Shown here: positions 23,100-35,340 of the stretch, piece by piece
Layout: each line of letters begins with the position of its first letter
Numbering within the stretch: the first letter of the stretch is position 1
Assembly (NCBI GenBank): GCA_002007465.1
Contig: LNAC01000001.1
Location: 3,061,327-3,125,326, forward strand
Direction of reading: 5' to 3'
Source: Ailurus styani
Taxonomy: Eukaryota > Chordata > Mammalia > Carnivora > Ailuridae
DNA length: 64,000 nt
The notes under the pieces: generated by a model
Database searches by the model: none
Seen by the model: only the letters and a program-made list of their open reading frames with translations
Told to the model about the DNA's origin: nothing
Position numbers and translations under genes: made by a program

Positions 23100-24015
23100 A
23101 ATGACCCAGGGGGGGGGATGAACGAAGACACACGCTGTTCTCTGGGGGAGGTGACAAGACTTTCAGCTCCTGCACCAGGGGACGACTTAACCCGTGCTTG
23201 GAGATGGAAGCCTGGGACACTCCATGCCTGGGACACTGGTCAGACTGGTGGGAGGTGGGCTTCTGTACACTGGGTTACTTTTCCATCTCTTTGGTAGACG
23301 GCGGTGAGTTCTGTTTGTCTCCTTTTTTCTAGTCAATCGTCGAGCGTTCTGTATTAAAAAAGAAACCCCCTCCCACCAAAACCCCCCAAACCATCCTTTT
23401 TGTTAGCTTTTCACATTTGTTGCTCCAAAGTTACTTTCACTGCAGTATCTTGAGAATGTGCTTTTGTCGTTTAATGATGCTAATGTTCTTTGTCTCCTCT
23501 CCTTTCACCTGACCAGACCTACAAGATCTTGGCTATTTTGATGGTCTTTTCTAAGAACACTTGTTTCTGTTCAAAGCTGCTCTTTGTGTTGACATGTTTT
23601 ATGCTTTCTTAATTACTGCTTAGCTTTTCCTTCGTCTTGTATCTGAAAAGGGGACAAGGAACCCCTATAAATGGACTTAGACTACAACACGCTAATCACC
23701 GCAACATCCCCGGAGCCCGAGTTCTCTGCCCATCCCCCTTTCCTCTCTCCAGAGAGGAAATCCCTTCCCTGACTTGCTGAAAATAATATCCTTGCCTATG
23801 TCTTTGTCCCTAGACAAAATCATTGAGTTTTCTGTAATTTTGATATTTGAAATGTTGGATTGGATTCAGACTGTATCTAGTTTTTCTTCCCTCTCGGACC
23901 TCCTCCACTCAACGATGCACATGAGGTATGTTTGTTTTGGGGTGTGGAGCTGCTCTTGGTTTGCTCTGACACCATGCAGTCTTCCACTGTAATACTCATA
24001 AGTTATTTATCTCTT
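23100..24015. other. Unique sequence, no feature recognised
   Basis: No clear repeat or exon. The G-run at 23110-23118 and CCCTCCC-type runs near 23367 are low-complexity only. Confidence 0.45.
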
Positions 24016-24019
24016 TTCC

Positions 24020-24310
24020 TGGTGATGACTGAACTATCACAAACTATGCATATTCTTGCTCACATCCTGGTGTGGGCACCTAAGAGGAGAATTGCTGGAT
24101 GATAGGGTGTTGCTTAAATTTGAATTTACCAAATAACACCCAACTGAATTCCAAGTATATCCCAACATGGGTGGGCCTTGGCCCTTTATTTCTGTCCCCT
24201 TTGACCTGTAGGGCCACCCACACTCTCAAATTTCTGAGGGTAAAATTAAACTGGCTTCTTTGGGTTTGGTTTACCTCATTCAGATCTCTCCCTCCTTAGA
24301 TTTTTGGGAG
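24020..24310 (-). mobile_element. Old L1 3' region relic, antisense
   Basis: CCTAAGAGGAGAATTGCTGGATGATAGGGTG matches the motif 'cctaggagtggaattgctgggtcatagggta' of old L1s, preceded by a degraded 'tgtgggcac'. Divergence is high. Confidence 0.6.
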
Positions 24311-24439
24311 TATTTCCTTATGATATTGACAACTTTCTCATGCATTTGAGGAGTGTTAAAATTATTCATTACTTTATTTTCAGTGGAAGGGTTGTTCCAA
24401 ATAATTTAGTACGTGATATTAGATATGGGAGCCTCTGAT

Positions 24440-25000
24440 TTTTGTCATTTCCTCCTATTTACTTGAGATTTTTTTTGAGTTGTTTTTCTAACTTCTCAGA
24501 TGGAATGCTTAGTTAATTTACTTTTAGATTTTCTTATTTTGTGAAAGTCCATTAAAGCTCTGAATTTTCCTCTGAAGACTGCTTTGCCTGTGCCCAATGG
24601 TTTTTAATATGGAATACTCTCATTTTTAAGCATTTTTAATTTCAGTTTTTATTTTCTCTTGCACTCATAAGTTACCTACAGGTTCGGGTCTACATTCTTG
24701 AGTGAACTGACATTTTGAGAACCATCTCTTGGTTGTTAGTCCCCAGTTTCACTGCTTGTTCTCTGTGATTTCTATATATTTTTGTGGAATCTATTGAATT
24801 TTCTTTATGCACTACAACTCAGGCATATTTTTAAAATAAATATTCGATGAGTGTTTGAAAGCCACATGAATTCTCCATTTGCTGTGGGCAAAGCTCTCTT
24901 TCCACCTTTTAATCAAGATTTTAAGTTGATATTTTGATCTTTTATCTCATTATTCATGTTTCACTTTGTAATTTTTAAAGAGGTCACTTAAAATCTCACT
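24440..25000 (-). mobile_element. Old L1 ORF2 relic, antisense
   Basis: 'ttaaagctctgaattttcctctgaagactgctttgcctgtgccc' corresponds to the L1 antisense motif 'aaagctataaattttcctctaagcactgctttagctgcatcc'. A later 'tgtgatttctatatattt' and 'gaattctccatttgctgt' keep the expected order. No intact frame. Confidence 0.6.
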
Positions 25001-25081
25001 CTGTGAATAAGCTAGTTTCTTTTGTTTTTCCTGTTTTTGTTTTATTTGTTTCATATATTCTGCTTTATGTAATTTATTTAT

Positions 25082-25264
25082 TTTTAAAGATTTTATTTAT
25101 TTATTTGACACAGAGAGAGAGATCACAAGTAGGCAGAGAGGCAGGCAGAGAGGAGGAAGCAGGGAGCAGAGAGCCTGATGCGGGGCTCAATCCCAGGACC
25201 CTGAGATCATGACCTGAGCCAAAGGCAGAGGCTTTATTTAACCCACTGAGCCACCCAGGTGCCC
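25082..25264 (-). mobile_element. CAN-SINE, antisense, musteloid-type
   Basis: Antisense copy with AAAGATTTTATTTATTTATTTGACACAGAG and GATCACAAGTAGGCAGAGAGGCAGGCAG, ending CACTGAGCCACCCAGGTGCCC. It carries a small TTTA insertion in the GCTTTATTTAACCCACTG segment. Target duplication TGTAATTTATTT at about 25068 and 25265. Confidence 0.94.
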
Positions 25265-25279
25265 TGTAATTTATTTTTT

Positions 25280-26500
25280 ATATATACTGCTGTATATATT
25301 CTGGTGTTGTGCTGTTCAGTGTATGGGAACTTATGCTAGTAACCAAAAGGAGCATAATTTTATAAAAAAATTCGATTCCTTGTCTTAAATGTCCTCTCTT
25401 TCCTGATTTTTTTTTTGCTCTAAAGTTAAGTTTCAGCTTCCCCAAATAGGTAAGAATTTCTCTGATCATTTCTATTTCTCCATCTCCTATGCTTTGTTGA
25501 TATTAATTAGACTTTTAGTACCATATATTGTTTGCATTATGCTTTTACTTTTTAAAAAATCATGCCATCTATGGCTATATTATAAAAAATATTTTTTTAA
25601 AAGAAAAGGAATTATTTCTTTCTGGTTATTTTTTTCTCACCATTATTTCTTATATATACTAACTTCTTTATTAATTTATTTTCCTAAATTTGCCTGTGTA
25701 AATGTCCAAGTAACTCTTCTAAAAGGGTTAGCAAACTTCTTGAGTCACCGAATGTCTGTAATGTGCTTATTTTGCCATACAGGTGACTGATATTTAGGCT
25801 AGGGATGAAATTCTAGGTGCAGAATTCCTTTTCCTCATTCTGGAAACACTGCTCCATTATCTTCTAGGACCTATTTTTGCAGATCAGAGAGCTGATGCCA
25901 AGCCAATGTTTTGTTTCCTGCAGATAATCTGCCTTTTCCTCTCCGGACACTTTGAGGATAGATCTAGGAATGGGTCATTTTTCATTCTTTTTGTGTAGCA
26001 CTTAGTAAACCCTTTGAATATGACAAAACAAAAGAAAACAAACAAAAAAACTTCAAGACACTTTCCACCTAGGGAGAATTGCTTCATTAATGCTGCGTTT
26101 ATATTTTCTCCCCACCATATCTTTGTTTTGTCCTGAAAACTTTGTTAGATGGATATTGGTGCTTATGAGTATGTCCCTGTTTTCCTTCAAATCTTTTTTC
26201 AAGCTTTGGGCCTCTGCCTTTCTGGATTGAGTTTTGGGAGACTCTCAGTCTTTCCCCTTCCTAATTTGATATCCAGCTTTGTCTATTTATTCTTTTTGTG
26301 CAGGTATTCATCCTGGAAATGATATTTTTAATTTTCATAAATTGTATTGGAGTCTATTTTAAAGTAATCAATATCCTTTTGTATTTCTGAGCTCATTAAT
26401 TTGACTCATTTTAGGCTTTTCTTGGGTTTTCCTTCTTACTCTTCCCTTACCCTCTGACTGGATCTTTCAGGCTGCTTTCCTTCAATGTATGATGATTCTT
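25280..26500 (-). mobile_element. Possible degraded L1 3'UTR, antisense
   Basis: A 'ctccattatcttctaggacct' segment, 'gctgatgccaagcc' and 'ctgcctttt' with 'tttgaggatagatctagg' recall the old L1 3'UTR text about 'ccactgtcttctggcctcc ... gagaaatcagctg'. The match is loose and broken by A-rich runs (26025-26048). Confidence 0.35.
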
Positions 26501-28170
26501 CACTCTTGGTTTCCTAGATGAGCCTGTAAGCCGTGTGGTATTGAGGACTGTGCTGTGTCACCTGGGTTATCTTGACAGTGAATGCCCGTTCTGGTCTTGG
26601 AAGCCCTGGCTTTGGAAGCGCCATCTGTGGGAGGAAGTGGACACTGGGATGGTCTGCTCATTGGGGAGCTTGGGAGAGTAGCTTAAATAATTTCTGGGCT
26701 GATCATACATGACCTGATCATCTTACGCTTCTATCTTGGGCTTCTGTGGGGTTCTCATGGGAAAATTTTTTCAGAAACTTTCTTTTTTTGTCCGTAATTT
26801 CTGGTACTTTAACTTATTGGCATTTGCCAATGATCAATTTCCATGTGTCCCAAATTTTCCAGAACTTCCTTCCTGTTTCTATCTGCTTATGGGGTTCTTA
26901 TCTTCCAGTACTGTAATGGATTTAAAAAATATCCTGACAGTGACTTCAATAGGGTCTGGAGAGCCATGAGACAATAATTGTCTTCAGCCAGTCCTGGTAA
27001 TCAGAGTCCTGTTTTCTAATTTTTAAATAAAAGTTTAAATAAAAAAATCTACTCTCTTAGTAAATCAGAAATACAAAATTATAAGACAAACTTGCCCTTA
27101 TACTTTGTGCCATATATTATTTTATTTTTTTAGAGGAAAACAATTGAATTTTTGCAACTTATCTATTTCTTTTTCCTAAATAATTCCTATATATTGGACA
27201 ATTTACTTTTTTATTGTTTCCTGTCCCCTTCTATTTGTGATTTTCCATTAACTCTTGTGTCGCCTCATTTTTCTTTCTTATCCTTCATTACAAAGATAAT
27301 GAACACCCATGAGCTGAACATCAAGGTTCCAAAAGTTAGATTGGATGTTTGGCCTCCTACGTAATGTGTGTGTGTGTGTGTGCATGCGTGTTTGGAAGGC
27401 TTTGAGATAGAGATGTTTTTTGGGAACCTAGATTGCAAAATTGACAAAATAGTACCATTCTTGCATAGTAATTTTTAATTCATGTACAAGATAAATGGAT
27501 TGATTTTCACAGAAAAGCAGAACTGTTCTGTTTTCTTTTTGTGAACAAAGTTAGCATGAAATTCTAGCTTTTTTTTTTTTTAAGATGATTTTACCAAACC
27601 TCAGCTTAGCAAAAAATGGCTGGAAGTCTATCTTTATCAAGGAATCTTGGTAAGGCAGCACCATCTCTAGAGAATGATGTCATAGTATTGAAAGTGTGTT
27701 TGGATTGATTCTGTGTCTAGGCTGCTAGAGAAAGTCCCAGAACCTTGCAGCTGATGACCAGTATAAATTTATGCCACTGACCACGGCAGGCTCAGAACTG
27801 CATGATATCGTAGCCTAAGTCCTTCCTGACTGTCCCAAAGCACATTTTGAAATGCTCTCCACTTTTCTCAAATTGTCCTTTTCTAGTTGACTATTAAAAC
27901 CTCTAAGTCTTTAGAATATTAATCAGTGATCATATTAGTTACAATCCTCTTCTAGATTTATTTGCCTCTTATTTAAAAAATATTTCAAATTATCACAACA
28001 ATTCATAAATTCCTTGTGATCTTGCCCCTATTATTTTGGTGTTTCCCTATTCATTTATTCATTCAAAAAGGCAGACATGATTTTCCTCTTGTGGAATGCA
28101 CAGCCTAAAAATATAAAAAGAAGTCTTATTTTTAAAATTTTGGATATTTATTTTTTATTTACATACTGGG
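26501..28170. other. AT-rich sequence, GT microsatellite, no gene
   Basis: Mostly AT-rich with no exon recognised. A (GT)9-10 run with GCATGCGTG lies at 27365-27391. A T-run lies at 27569-27581. Some of it may be further L1 debris too decayed to call. Confidence 0.45.
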
Positions 28171-28179
28171 TTATTTTTA

Positions 28180-28990
28180 TTCATCTGGATTTATTTTGTT
28201 ATGTCATGTGAGGTACGTCTATTTTTTTTTAACACATGGACATTTCCCCAAAACTATTAAATATGTGTATTTGTATGCACATCCCTGCCCCGTGGTTTGT
28301 AATTCTCTCTTTGAAGTGAAAAAGTCATTAGTTAGATGGGATTTGTTGACAAGGAAAGTTTCCCATACTGCTCTTCCCCTCCCACAATCTTAGCTCTCTT
28401 CTCCTTTAGTTTTGATAGAAATTTTAGAATGATTCTGAGAGTGGTCAAAGCAATACTCACTGGTATTATGACTGCACGTACATTTTTCTTTTTAATTAAT
28501 TGGGAAAATATTTATCTTTCCTATAGTCAGTCTTCCTATCAATGGCCATGATATAATTCTATGAAATGTTTTACTGTCCTTAGGGAAATGCTTGTGGTTT
28601 ACATTGCAAATTCTGTGCATTTTTTGTTAGGATTCATCTTTGTATTTTCTGTTCTTGTTTGCTATTATAGGACTAGTTTCCTCCCAATCTGTTTTCAAGT
28701 AAGTTAGACATTAATTTTTCTACATTTAACTTGTTTCTGGCTACTTTAATTAGTCTTCTAATTATAACGGTTTCTATGTATGGGGTATATTACTTGAAAA
28801 AAGGATTTTTCACTTACTATATATATATATATATAATTTCACATGTCATTGCACTGGGAAAATCTACCAGAACAATGTTAAACAGTTATATTCATAATAT
28901 CATAATAGACATCTTTGCATTATTTCTAGTTTTGACTGGAATAAAGTTCATATGTTTGCATAGCTTCACTTTTATCATCTAAAATGCTGA
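28180..28990 (-). mobile_element. Old L1 ORF2 relic, antisense
   Basis: 'ttttgatagaaattttagaatgattctgagagtggtcaaagcaatactcactggtattatgact' and 'cagtcttcctatcaatggccatgatataattc' follow the antisense L1 order 'gaattttaggattg ... tcattgggattttgatagg ... ttcttccaatccatgagcatgg'. A TA microsatellite is embedded at 28818-28836. Confidence 0.6.
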
Positions 28991-30427
28991 CTGTAATATC
29001 TACCTGGTTCCCATAGTTAAGAAGCAGAAATAATGCAGTGACTATAAAACACCATATAGAAATTAGGTGGTAATGTTATTTATTACTAAGATAGACTAAA
29101 TTAATATTCTTAATGTGAAGATCAGAAGGCATTCATTTCCCTAAAAACCACTCACATCTCGTTTTCATGGATAAACTAAAGATTAATACTGACTCTGGAG
29201 ATGGAGTTCTTTCCTCCTCTGTTAACTGCTTGCAAGGGGAGTCATTCTTGGGGAGGCAAAGAAAACTGCAGGAAATAAAGAGCTCATTAAAAAATCCTCT
29301 GGTCTTATTGTCCTCATTCAAGTTCACCTTGGATTCCAGGCCCAGCCATCTTTGGGAGGCAAAATCAGGTGGGGAGTAATGAAAGGAGCTACTTAGGATC
29401 TTATGTGGTGGTCCGTTTCTACAGAATCATTTCTACCTTGGACCTGGGGCTGGAAAATTGTGGCTGAGCAGGACCTGGGTCCCCTGTCCCACCCTGTTTC
29501 ATGCTGGGGGAGCCTGGAAGGAGATCCTGTGTGGATGTGGCTGACCTCCCTCTCCTATTTAATTTCATTACTGGAGTACCATGCCCAGGGAGAGGCTGTG
29601 CTGCCCTGCTGGGCGGACCAGCACACTGGAGGTGGGTGGGATGGCCCATCCTCCTGGGAACCATTCACACCAGGAATCCATCCGCAGGCAGCTGAATGGT
29701 CTTCCCCAGAACTGCCTGCAACTGCCCTTATGATTAGGCTTCTGAGCCACTTGTTAGATTGCCTTGCTCTTCTTAATGCAATTTTTCAGCAACTCAACGT
29801 ATTTGTTCTTGAGCAATTTGGACACCAGTCCATGTTTGTAAAGAAAATATTCCCGGGAACAGTCTCTGGAGAGGTATCTAGTGCGTGACCATTTCATGAT
29901 GAAATGGGGATGGTGACCATCAAGGGCTCGTGCATTTACTTCCCTGCCACCTTAGCAATCTCATTTGATGCCACTTTCCATGTTGGTAAGTGGATTGCTC
30001 CCCTGCTTAAAAATGAGGACCACACGCCCCAGCTTCTAGGTTGAACCAGTAAAGCCAGCAGCAATAAAACAGTGCATAATGTTCATTATGCTGCTGTGTG
30101 GGGGGTATGTTTAAGGCTTGGGCTCTAAATGGTTTTTAATCCCAGGATGCACTGATTGTGATGATGCGAGAGAGGCAAACCGGCCGTCTGTTACAAAATC
30201 ATTGCCAATATGAGCAGAATAAAAAATGGTTAAAGGGATCTTGTTATAGATTCTGTTTATTCCATAAGGACTTGAGGAAAGCAAAGAGGCAATGATTCTG
30301 TTTGGCACTTGTTCTTGAAAGATTGCCTTTTATATAGGTAAGTCAAAAGGTCAAAGAAGTAAACAGAATTCAAATACAGCCAGTTTTAGTGATTTTTCTA
30401 TCGTTTGACTTAACTGCTTCATAACAA
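28991..30427. other. Unique sequence, no gene recognised
   Basis: No repeat recognised. A 161-codon plus frame (29403-29888) sits in GC-richer sequence with competing antisense frames at 29419-29750. It resembles no family I know and has no conserved motif, so I do not call it coding. Confidence 0.5.
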
Positions 30428-31170
30428 AAACAAAACAACAACAAAACCAAACAACAACAACAACAACAACAACAAAACCAAACAACAACAACAACAACAA
30501 CAACAACAAAACCAAACAACAACAACAACAACAACAACAAAACCAAACAACAACAACAACAACAACAACAACAAAACCAAACAACAACAACAACAACAAC
30601 AACAACACCAAACAACAACAACAACAACAACAACAAAACCAAACAACAACAACAACAACAACAACAAAACCAAACAACAACAACAACAACAACAACAAAA
30701 CCAAACAACAACAACAACAACAACAACAAAACCAAACAACAACAACAACAACAACAACAAAACCAAACAACAACAACAACAACAACAACAAAACCAAACA
30801 ACAACAACAACAACAACAACAAAACCAAACAACAACAACAACAACAACAACAAAACCAAACAACAACAACAACAACAACAACAAAACCAAACAACAACAA
30901 CAACAACAACAACAAAACCAAACAACAACAACAACAACAACAACAACAAAACCAAACAACAACAACAACAACAACAACAAAACCAAACAACAACAACAAC
31001 AACAACAACAAAACCAAACAACAACAACAACAACAACAACAAAACCAAACAACAACAACAACAACAACAACAAAACCAAACAACAACAACAACAACAACA
31101 ACAAAACCAAACAACAACAACAACAACAACAACAACAAAACCAAACAACAACAACAACAACAACAACAAC
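30428..31170. repeat. 31-bp minisatellite built from (CAA)8 blocks
   Basis: Each unit is CCAAA, eight CAA triplets, then AA, giving 31 bp. The CC landmark occurs 23 times from 30447 to 31141. Eighteen intervals are exactly 31 bp and four are 34 bp with nine CAA (after 30478, 30543, 30918 and 31107). Eleven consecutive 31-bp units run from 30577 to 30918. One unit has an A-to-C change just before 30608. The array is remarkably homogeneous. On the minus strand it reads as poly-Leu, poly-Val and poly-Cys blocks with no stop in any frame, which is a by-product of composition and not a gene. Confidence 0.97.
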
Positions 31171-32435
31171 CTGCGGTACCAAACCAAGGACAAAGAATTC
31201 TTAAGATACAAAAGCTGCAGAATCTTGCTGAGGCTCATCTATAAAATATCATTTTGATTTTAGGTCTAAAGAAGTGTTATAGATCTCAAAGTACAATACA
31301 TCCCTAAAAGTCCAATAGTGAATTCTGCCAGCTTGTGCCGATAATGGACAACACTACACCATCTCATGAAGCTTTGATTAAGGAATTGGGGGAGAAGGTT
31401 AGAGTGATTCTGGACTTCCTTTTGGCCCTTTGCAGAGCTCAATGTTACCACAATCATTGGTTTTCTGAACTATGTCCCTATGCATTATTCTGATCAGATT
31501 ACTTGCATTGCACAATTCTCTGGTGAATAACGGGACAATAGCACGAAATAAATCTCTCTCTGGAATTCGATCTCCGTGTCTGTACACTGTTAAGAAGAAC
31601 GTCTACAGCCCTCCGATAAGAAGTTGTATATCTTCCTTAACCGAAGGGGGGCTTGTTCTTTAATTATCCGTCATGGAGATTCTCAACCAGGCGAGTGCCC
31701 ACAGCACTGATGTTTGTATTTGGGACATGGTGTGGAAACAGAGCTGATGTTCTCACAAACCCCGTGTGATGAAATTCTAATTTCTTTTCTAAAAGTGTCC
31801 CTGTAGATTGGGTTGAGTGGTTTACCCAAAGTGCTGCCCTTTCTCCTCCAAGAAGTTTCTACTTAAATCTTTTGAAAATCTTCCTCCAGAGGAAGGGGTG
31901 GCCGGGGGCATAGAACTGTCCCTTGTCATTTTGCACCTTCTCCTTTAAGAGGCTCTCCTCACATAAGAGGGGGATCAACAGATCTGCCTTTAGCCGTAGA
32001 ATTTCTCCCAGGGAGCGGGGAGCGTGCCAAGTGGGAAAAGAGGAGATGCTTGTGTCCTGTATAGAAAAGCGCCTGCCTCTCATTCTGTGAGCTGGGGGGT
32101 TCGTTCCTGTGGAAATGAGCGACCGAGGGGAAGTCGGGCATGACACCCCGAGAAAACAGGACCCGGGCTCAGAGCTGAAGCCCTCCGTGAGCAGGATTTC
32201 ATCATCTCTCTCTTTACAATAGTCAGGAAAAAATGCCATGGGGACGTTCAGATATCAAACCAGGACTTCAGCTGTGACGGCCTCTTGTTTATAAGGAAAT
32301 ATCACATCTTGAAGTCATTTTTTCCTCTCTTTCTAGAAATCCTATTGTCAGAATGTTGCCAGCCCTCCTGATTTGGGTGTGGACCTCTTGGAACAGATCA
32401 TATCCTGGGGAAGTATCCAGGAAATGTTTATTCTT
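31171..32435. other. Unique sequence, no feature recognised
   Basis: No interspersed repeat or exon recognised. Minus frames at 31859-32239 are open in more than one phase and show no family signature. Confidence 0.5.
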
Positions 32436-32439
32436 TATT

Positions 32440-32840
32440 TCAAAATTAGTTTTTTTTTTAAAAAAGTATAAAAGACATGCTCATTATTAAAGGAAGCAAA
32501 GAATACAAAATATGTTAAATTAAAAGTTAACCACCCCGCCCCTGCCACCGGCCCATTTCCCCTTGTCCTGGCCTCTCCCCAGGGGCTGACCAGGTCTGTG
32601 TTTCTTCTGTCCGCCCCCCAGGCAGCGGCTGGGCACATATGTAAGAGGAATCACCTTTTATATACCACGGGCTCCCTTCCCTTCACCTAACGTATCTCGG
32701 ATATGTTTTTCATCGCTCTACATAAGTTGAAGCTGATGAGATGTAATCCTGCTTAGTATCCCAGAAACTAATTCATTTAGCTTGTCCTGCACTAATAGAT
32801 GTTGATGTTGGTTCCAGTTTTCTCTTATTACAAATAAAAG
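32440..32840 (+). mobile_element. Ancient interspersed repeat, LINE-like, family uncertain
   Basis: A 'aaaaaagtataaaagacatgctcattattaaaggaagcaaagaatac' segment, 'aaccaccccgcccc' and 'ttggttccagttttctcttattacaaat' follow a common mammalian repeat order (viewed in this direction: '...attcaaacaatacagaaaagtataaag ... ggttgtttccaattttt...attataaac'). I cannot name the family with certainty. Confidence 0.4.
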
Positions 32841-32859
32841 GAAGGCAAGAGCTCTGGTT

Positions 32860-33000
32860 TGAAGGGACGGTCCTGGTCTTGGCTTTACCGCTCACCTGCT
32901 GTGCTGCTTACCGTCTCAGGAACAGTTTCCTCATCTGTGAAACTGTGTACTTACACCGTGTACTTGTTGAGAGAATTAAAATAATGCACAGAGAGAGCAA
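32860..33000 (+). mobile_element. MIR relic
   Basis: 'cttggctttaccgctcacctgctgtgctg' then 'gtctcaggaacagtttcctcatctgtgaaactg' and 'gagagaattaaaataatgca' follow the MIR core order (ctctgccacttact ... cctcagtttcctcatctgtaaaatg ... aggattaaatgagat). Confidence 0.6.
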
Positions 33001-33061
33001 AGACCAAGGCTTTGCATATAGAAAGCTTTCTCTGTATTTTATCTGGAATAAATACTCCTCG

Positions 33062-33086
33062 GTGTGTGTGTGTGTAGGACAGAGAG

Positions 33087-33158
<72 letters not shown>
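33062..33158. repeat. GT and GA compound microsatellite
   Basis: (GT)n at 33062-33075 is followed by an almost pure (GA)n tract with two AAAG-type interruptions from 33081 to 33158. The plus frame translates as alternating Arg and Glu and is not coding. Confidence 0.97.
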
Positions 33159-33162
<4 letters not shown>

Positions 33163-33169
33163 AGCATGA

Positions 33170-34639
33170 GACTTGGTTTTTGCAAAGACTCAGTTTCATT
33201 TTGGTTCTTCTAGTGGTCGCTTTTACGACTTTAAAAAAATTGCTTGCATTTCTATTTCTTGAGTGATCAGCTTCAAATAGTATTGATTTGCCCCAGCCTC
33301 TGAGAGATGGGAAATATGTGACCTTCATTTTTTTTCCTTCCCCATCTCTGAGTTTTTTGTTAGTTCTGTTTTAATTTTAATATCGTTGAGGGTTTTTTTA
33401 ATATTTACTTCCTGTTTTATCCTCATAATTCTTGCAATTGCTTTATCTTGGTTTTGTAGTTAAATACCTTCACTGTCCACCACCTGTTCCTTCACCTTCA
33501 TTCCTAATTTTCTTGTTTGTTTCCCTAGATTGCATCTAGCTGTTTCTTCCAGGAAAGGCTCCTGCGCGTGTGTACTGTCTTCAGAGCAGCAAACAGCATC
33601 GGGACTCCCTGTCTCTCCCCCCAACAGTGCAAACTGTAGTGAGCAGGGCTCCCCACCGCGAACGTCCAGCCTCTGTGCCTAGTCAGGACTCACTTTTTCA
33701 GAGACTTTTAGGATGAACAGATGAATAATGAAGTGAGTGAATGAATGAAACAACCATACCTACATTGGAACCAACTGAGTCTACTTTGGGATCCCCCATC
33801 TTACTTGCCTCTTTCCTCACCTTCCCCAAGAACCCTTCCTTTTCCCACTTCATGTTGTGTCATTTTCCACCGGCTTGTCCAAGTTCTAACGTTCTCAGTG
33901 TTGTCTCTTCAGATCCCTGCTGTTCTGAGGTTCTTACTCCTGTAAGAGCTTATTTGTTTGTAAGAGTTTTGTTATCTTAAAATTTATCCACTTCCGTTGT
34001 TCTTTATTTTTATCTCTATTTTTGATGTTCTCTCTTTTATCGCACATAGTTCTTCTCTTCCGTATCCCATTTTCTCTTACGTTTACCCAAGAATAGAAAG
34101 AAGCGTATGCCTGGGAGTGTTTTTCCAGCTGGTTTTGTAGCAATTCTTTGACAGCGTGTCCTCCATTGGCCTCTTTCCCAGATATATTCCACTTTTCACG
34201 TGGGTCACGTCTTTGTGAGGCCTTTATTGAAGAGTGCTGCTCCTCTCGAGGGGGGACACTCCGGCCGAGCCCTGCTGTTTACTGGAGGATAAGATGGGGC
34301 ACAGCACTGAGAGCGAGCGAGGGAGCCGGCCACCCTTCTGCACCCCTCCTCACCTGGGAGCTGGCTCTTCTCCCCTGGCTCTGCTCCCCACTGTGGCAGG
34401 TCTCAGGTGCTCACAGTCAGCTCATGGGTGTTTTTTTCTTGTTGGTTTTGTAGTTTAATCCATGTGGGCTCGTCTCTGGTAAGCAGTTGCAAGGCGGACT
34501 GTCATTTTCCCCTCATTCTGACACCCTGCCCCAGCCCCGTGCTCCTTCGGGGTCAGCACTCGGTATCTGGTGGTGTTTCCCAGAGAACCCATCCTCAGAG
34601 CTGCCTTCTTCCCACCCTATTTCTTCCCGGAGTTTTCGA
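33170..34639. other. Unique sequence, no gene recognised
   Basis: AT-rich to about 34140 and GC-richer to 34640. Frames here are short and overlapping. No repeat family recognised apart from a few TGAA units near 33730. Confidence 0.45.
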
Positions 34640-34657
34640 GAGTCTCTCAGTTTTTTG

Positions 34658-34873
34658 TTTTTGTTTTTGTTTGTTTTTAAAGATTTTATTTATTTATTTG
34701 ACAGAGAGAGAGAGACAGCAAGAGAGGGAACACAAGCAGGGGGAGTGGGAGAGGAAGAAGCAGGCTCCCCTCTGAGCAAGAGGCCTGACTCGGGGCTCGA
34801 TCCCAGGACCCCGGGATTATGACCTGAGCCGAAGGCAGATGCTTAATGACTGAGCCACCCAGGCACCCCAAGC
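34658..34873 (-). mobile_element. CAN-SINE, antisense, older subfamily
   Basis: GTTTTTGTTTGTTTTTAAAGATTTTATTT is the complement of an A-rich tail. The interior GGAACACAAGCAGGGGGAGTGGGAGAGG is the older caniform pattern. Target duplication GAGTCTCTCA(G/C)TTTTTTG at 34640-34657 and 34874-34891 differs at one of 18 positions. Confidence 0.94.
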
Positions 34874-34891
34874 GAGTCTCTCACTTTTTTG

Positions 34892-35340
34892 TGATATGTG
34901 ACTGCGGCTGCAGCTCTGCAGAGAGATGTGGTGACTTGAGTGCCATCACAGACGCGGTTGTGTGTCTGTCTTACCCATAACCTGTTAACTGATGTTGCCA
35001 TCATCAATGGCATCAACTACCTTCAGTGAAACTGGTTTTGTTTTCCACTGGTTTTGTTTTTTTGGTGGGTTTCAGAAAAGGAAACTGACTTTACCAGAGC
35101 AACGTTGAAAAAGTGAAGTCCACTTGGCTGTTGGGTTGGACCCAGCGATGGAACTGTGTCCAACTGAAATGCACCTCTTGTTAGATCCATATGTCGCCGA
35201 GTGGTTCTTGGATGATTTTGCCAAAACTGGGTAGACGTTACCGCCAGCACAAGCATAGTGTTTATAATGATTGGTTTTGAGTAACTTGCTGGTATTTCAG
35301 GATTCAGCAAATGCTGATAATTTGTGAGTAACTGCTGGAG
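34892..35340. other. Unique sequence, no feature recognised
   Basis: No repeat or exon recognised. Confidence 0.5.

Noticed and set aside
29403..29888. 161-codon plus-strand frame
   Set aside because: There are competing antisense frames, no motif, no known family and no splice context that would make it an exon.
30428..31170. CRISPR-like array with regular 31-bp spacing
   Set aside because: There are no unique spacers; the whole unit repeats. The sequence is also clearly from a mammalian nuclear genome.
30351..31238. Three overlapping minus-strand frames of 240-295 codons with Leu, Val and Cys runs
   Set aside because: They are produced entirely by the CAA minisatellite, whose unit length rotates the frame without stops. 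No signal, domain or non-repeat coding sequence supports a protein.
32879..33169. 96-codon plus-strand frame ending in an Arg-Glu run
   Set aside because: It joins an MIR relic to the GA microsatellite. The Arg-Glu run is pure (GA)n.
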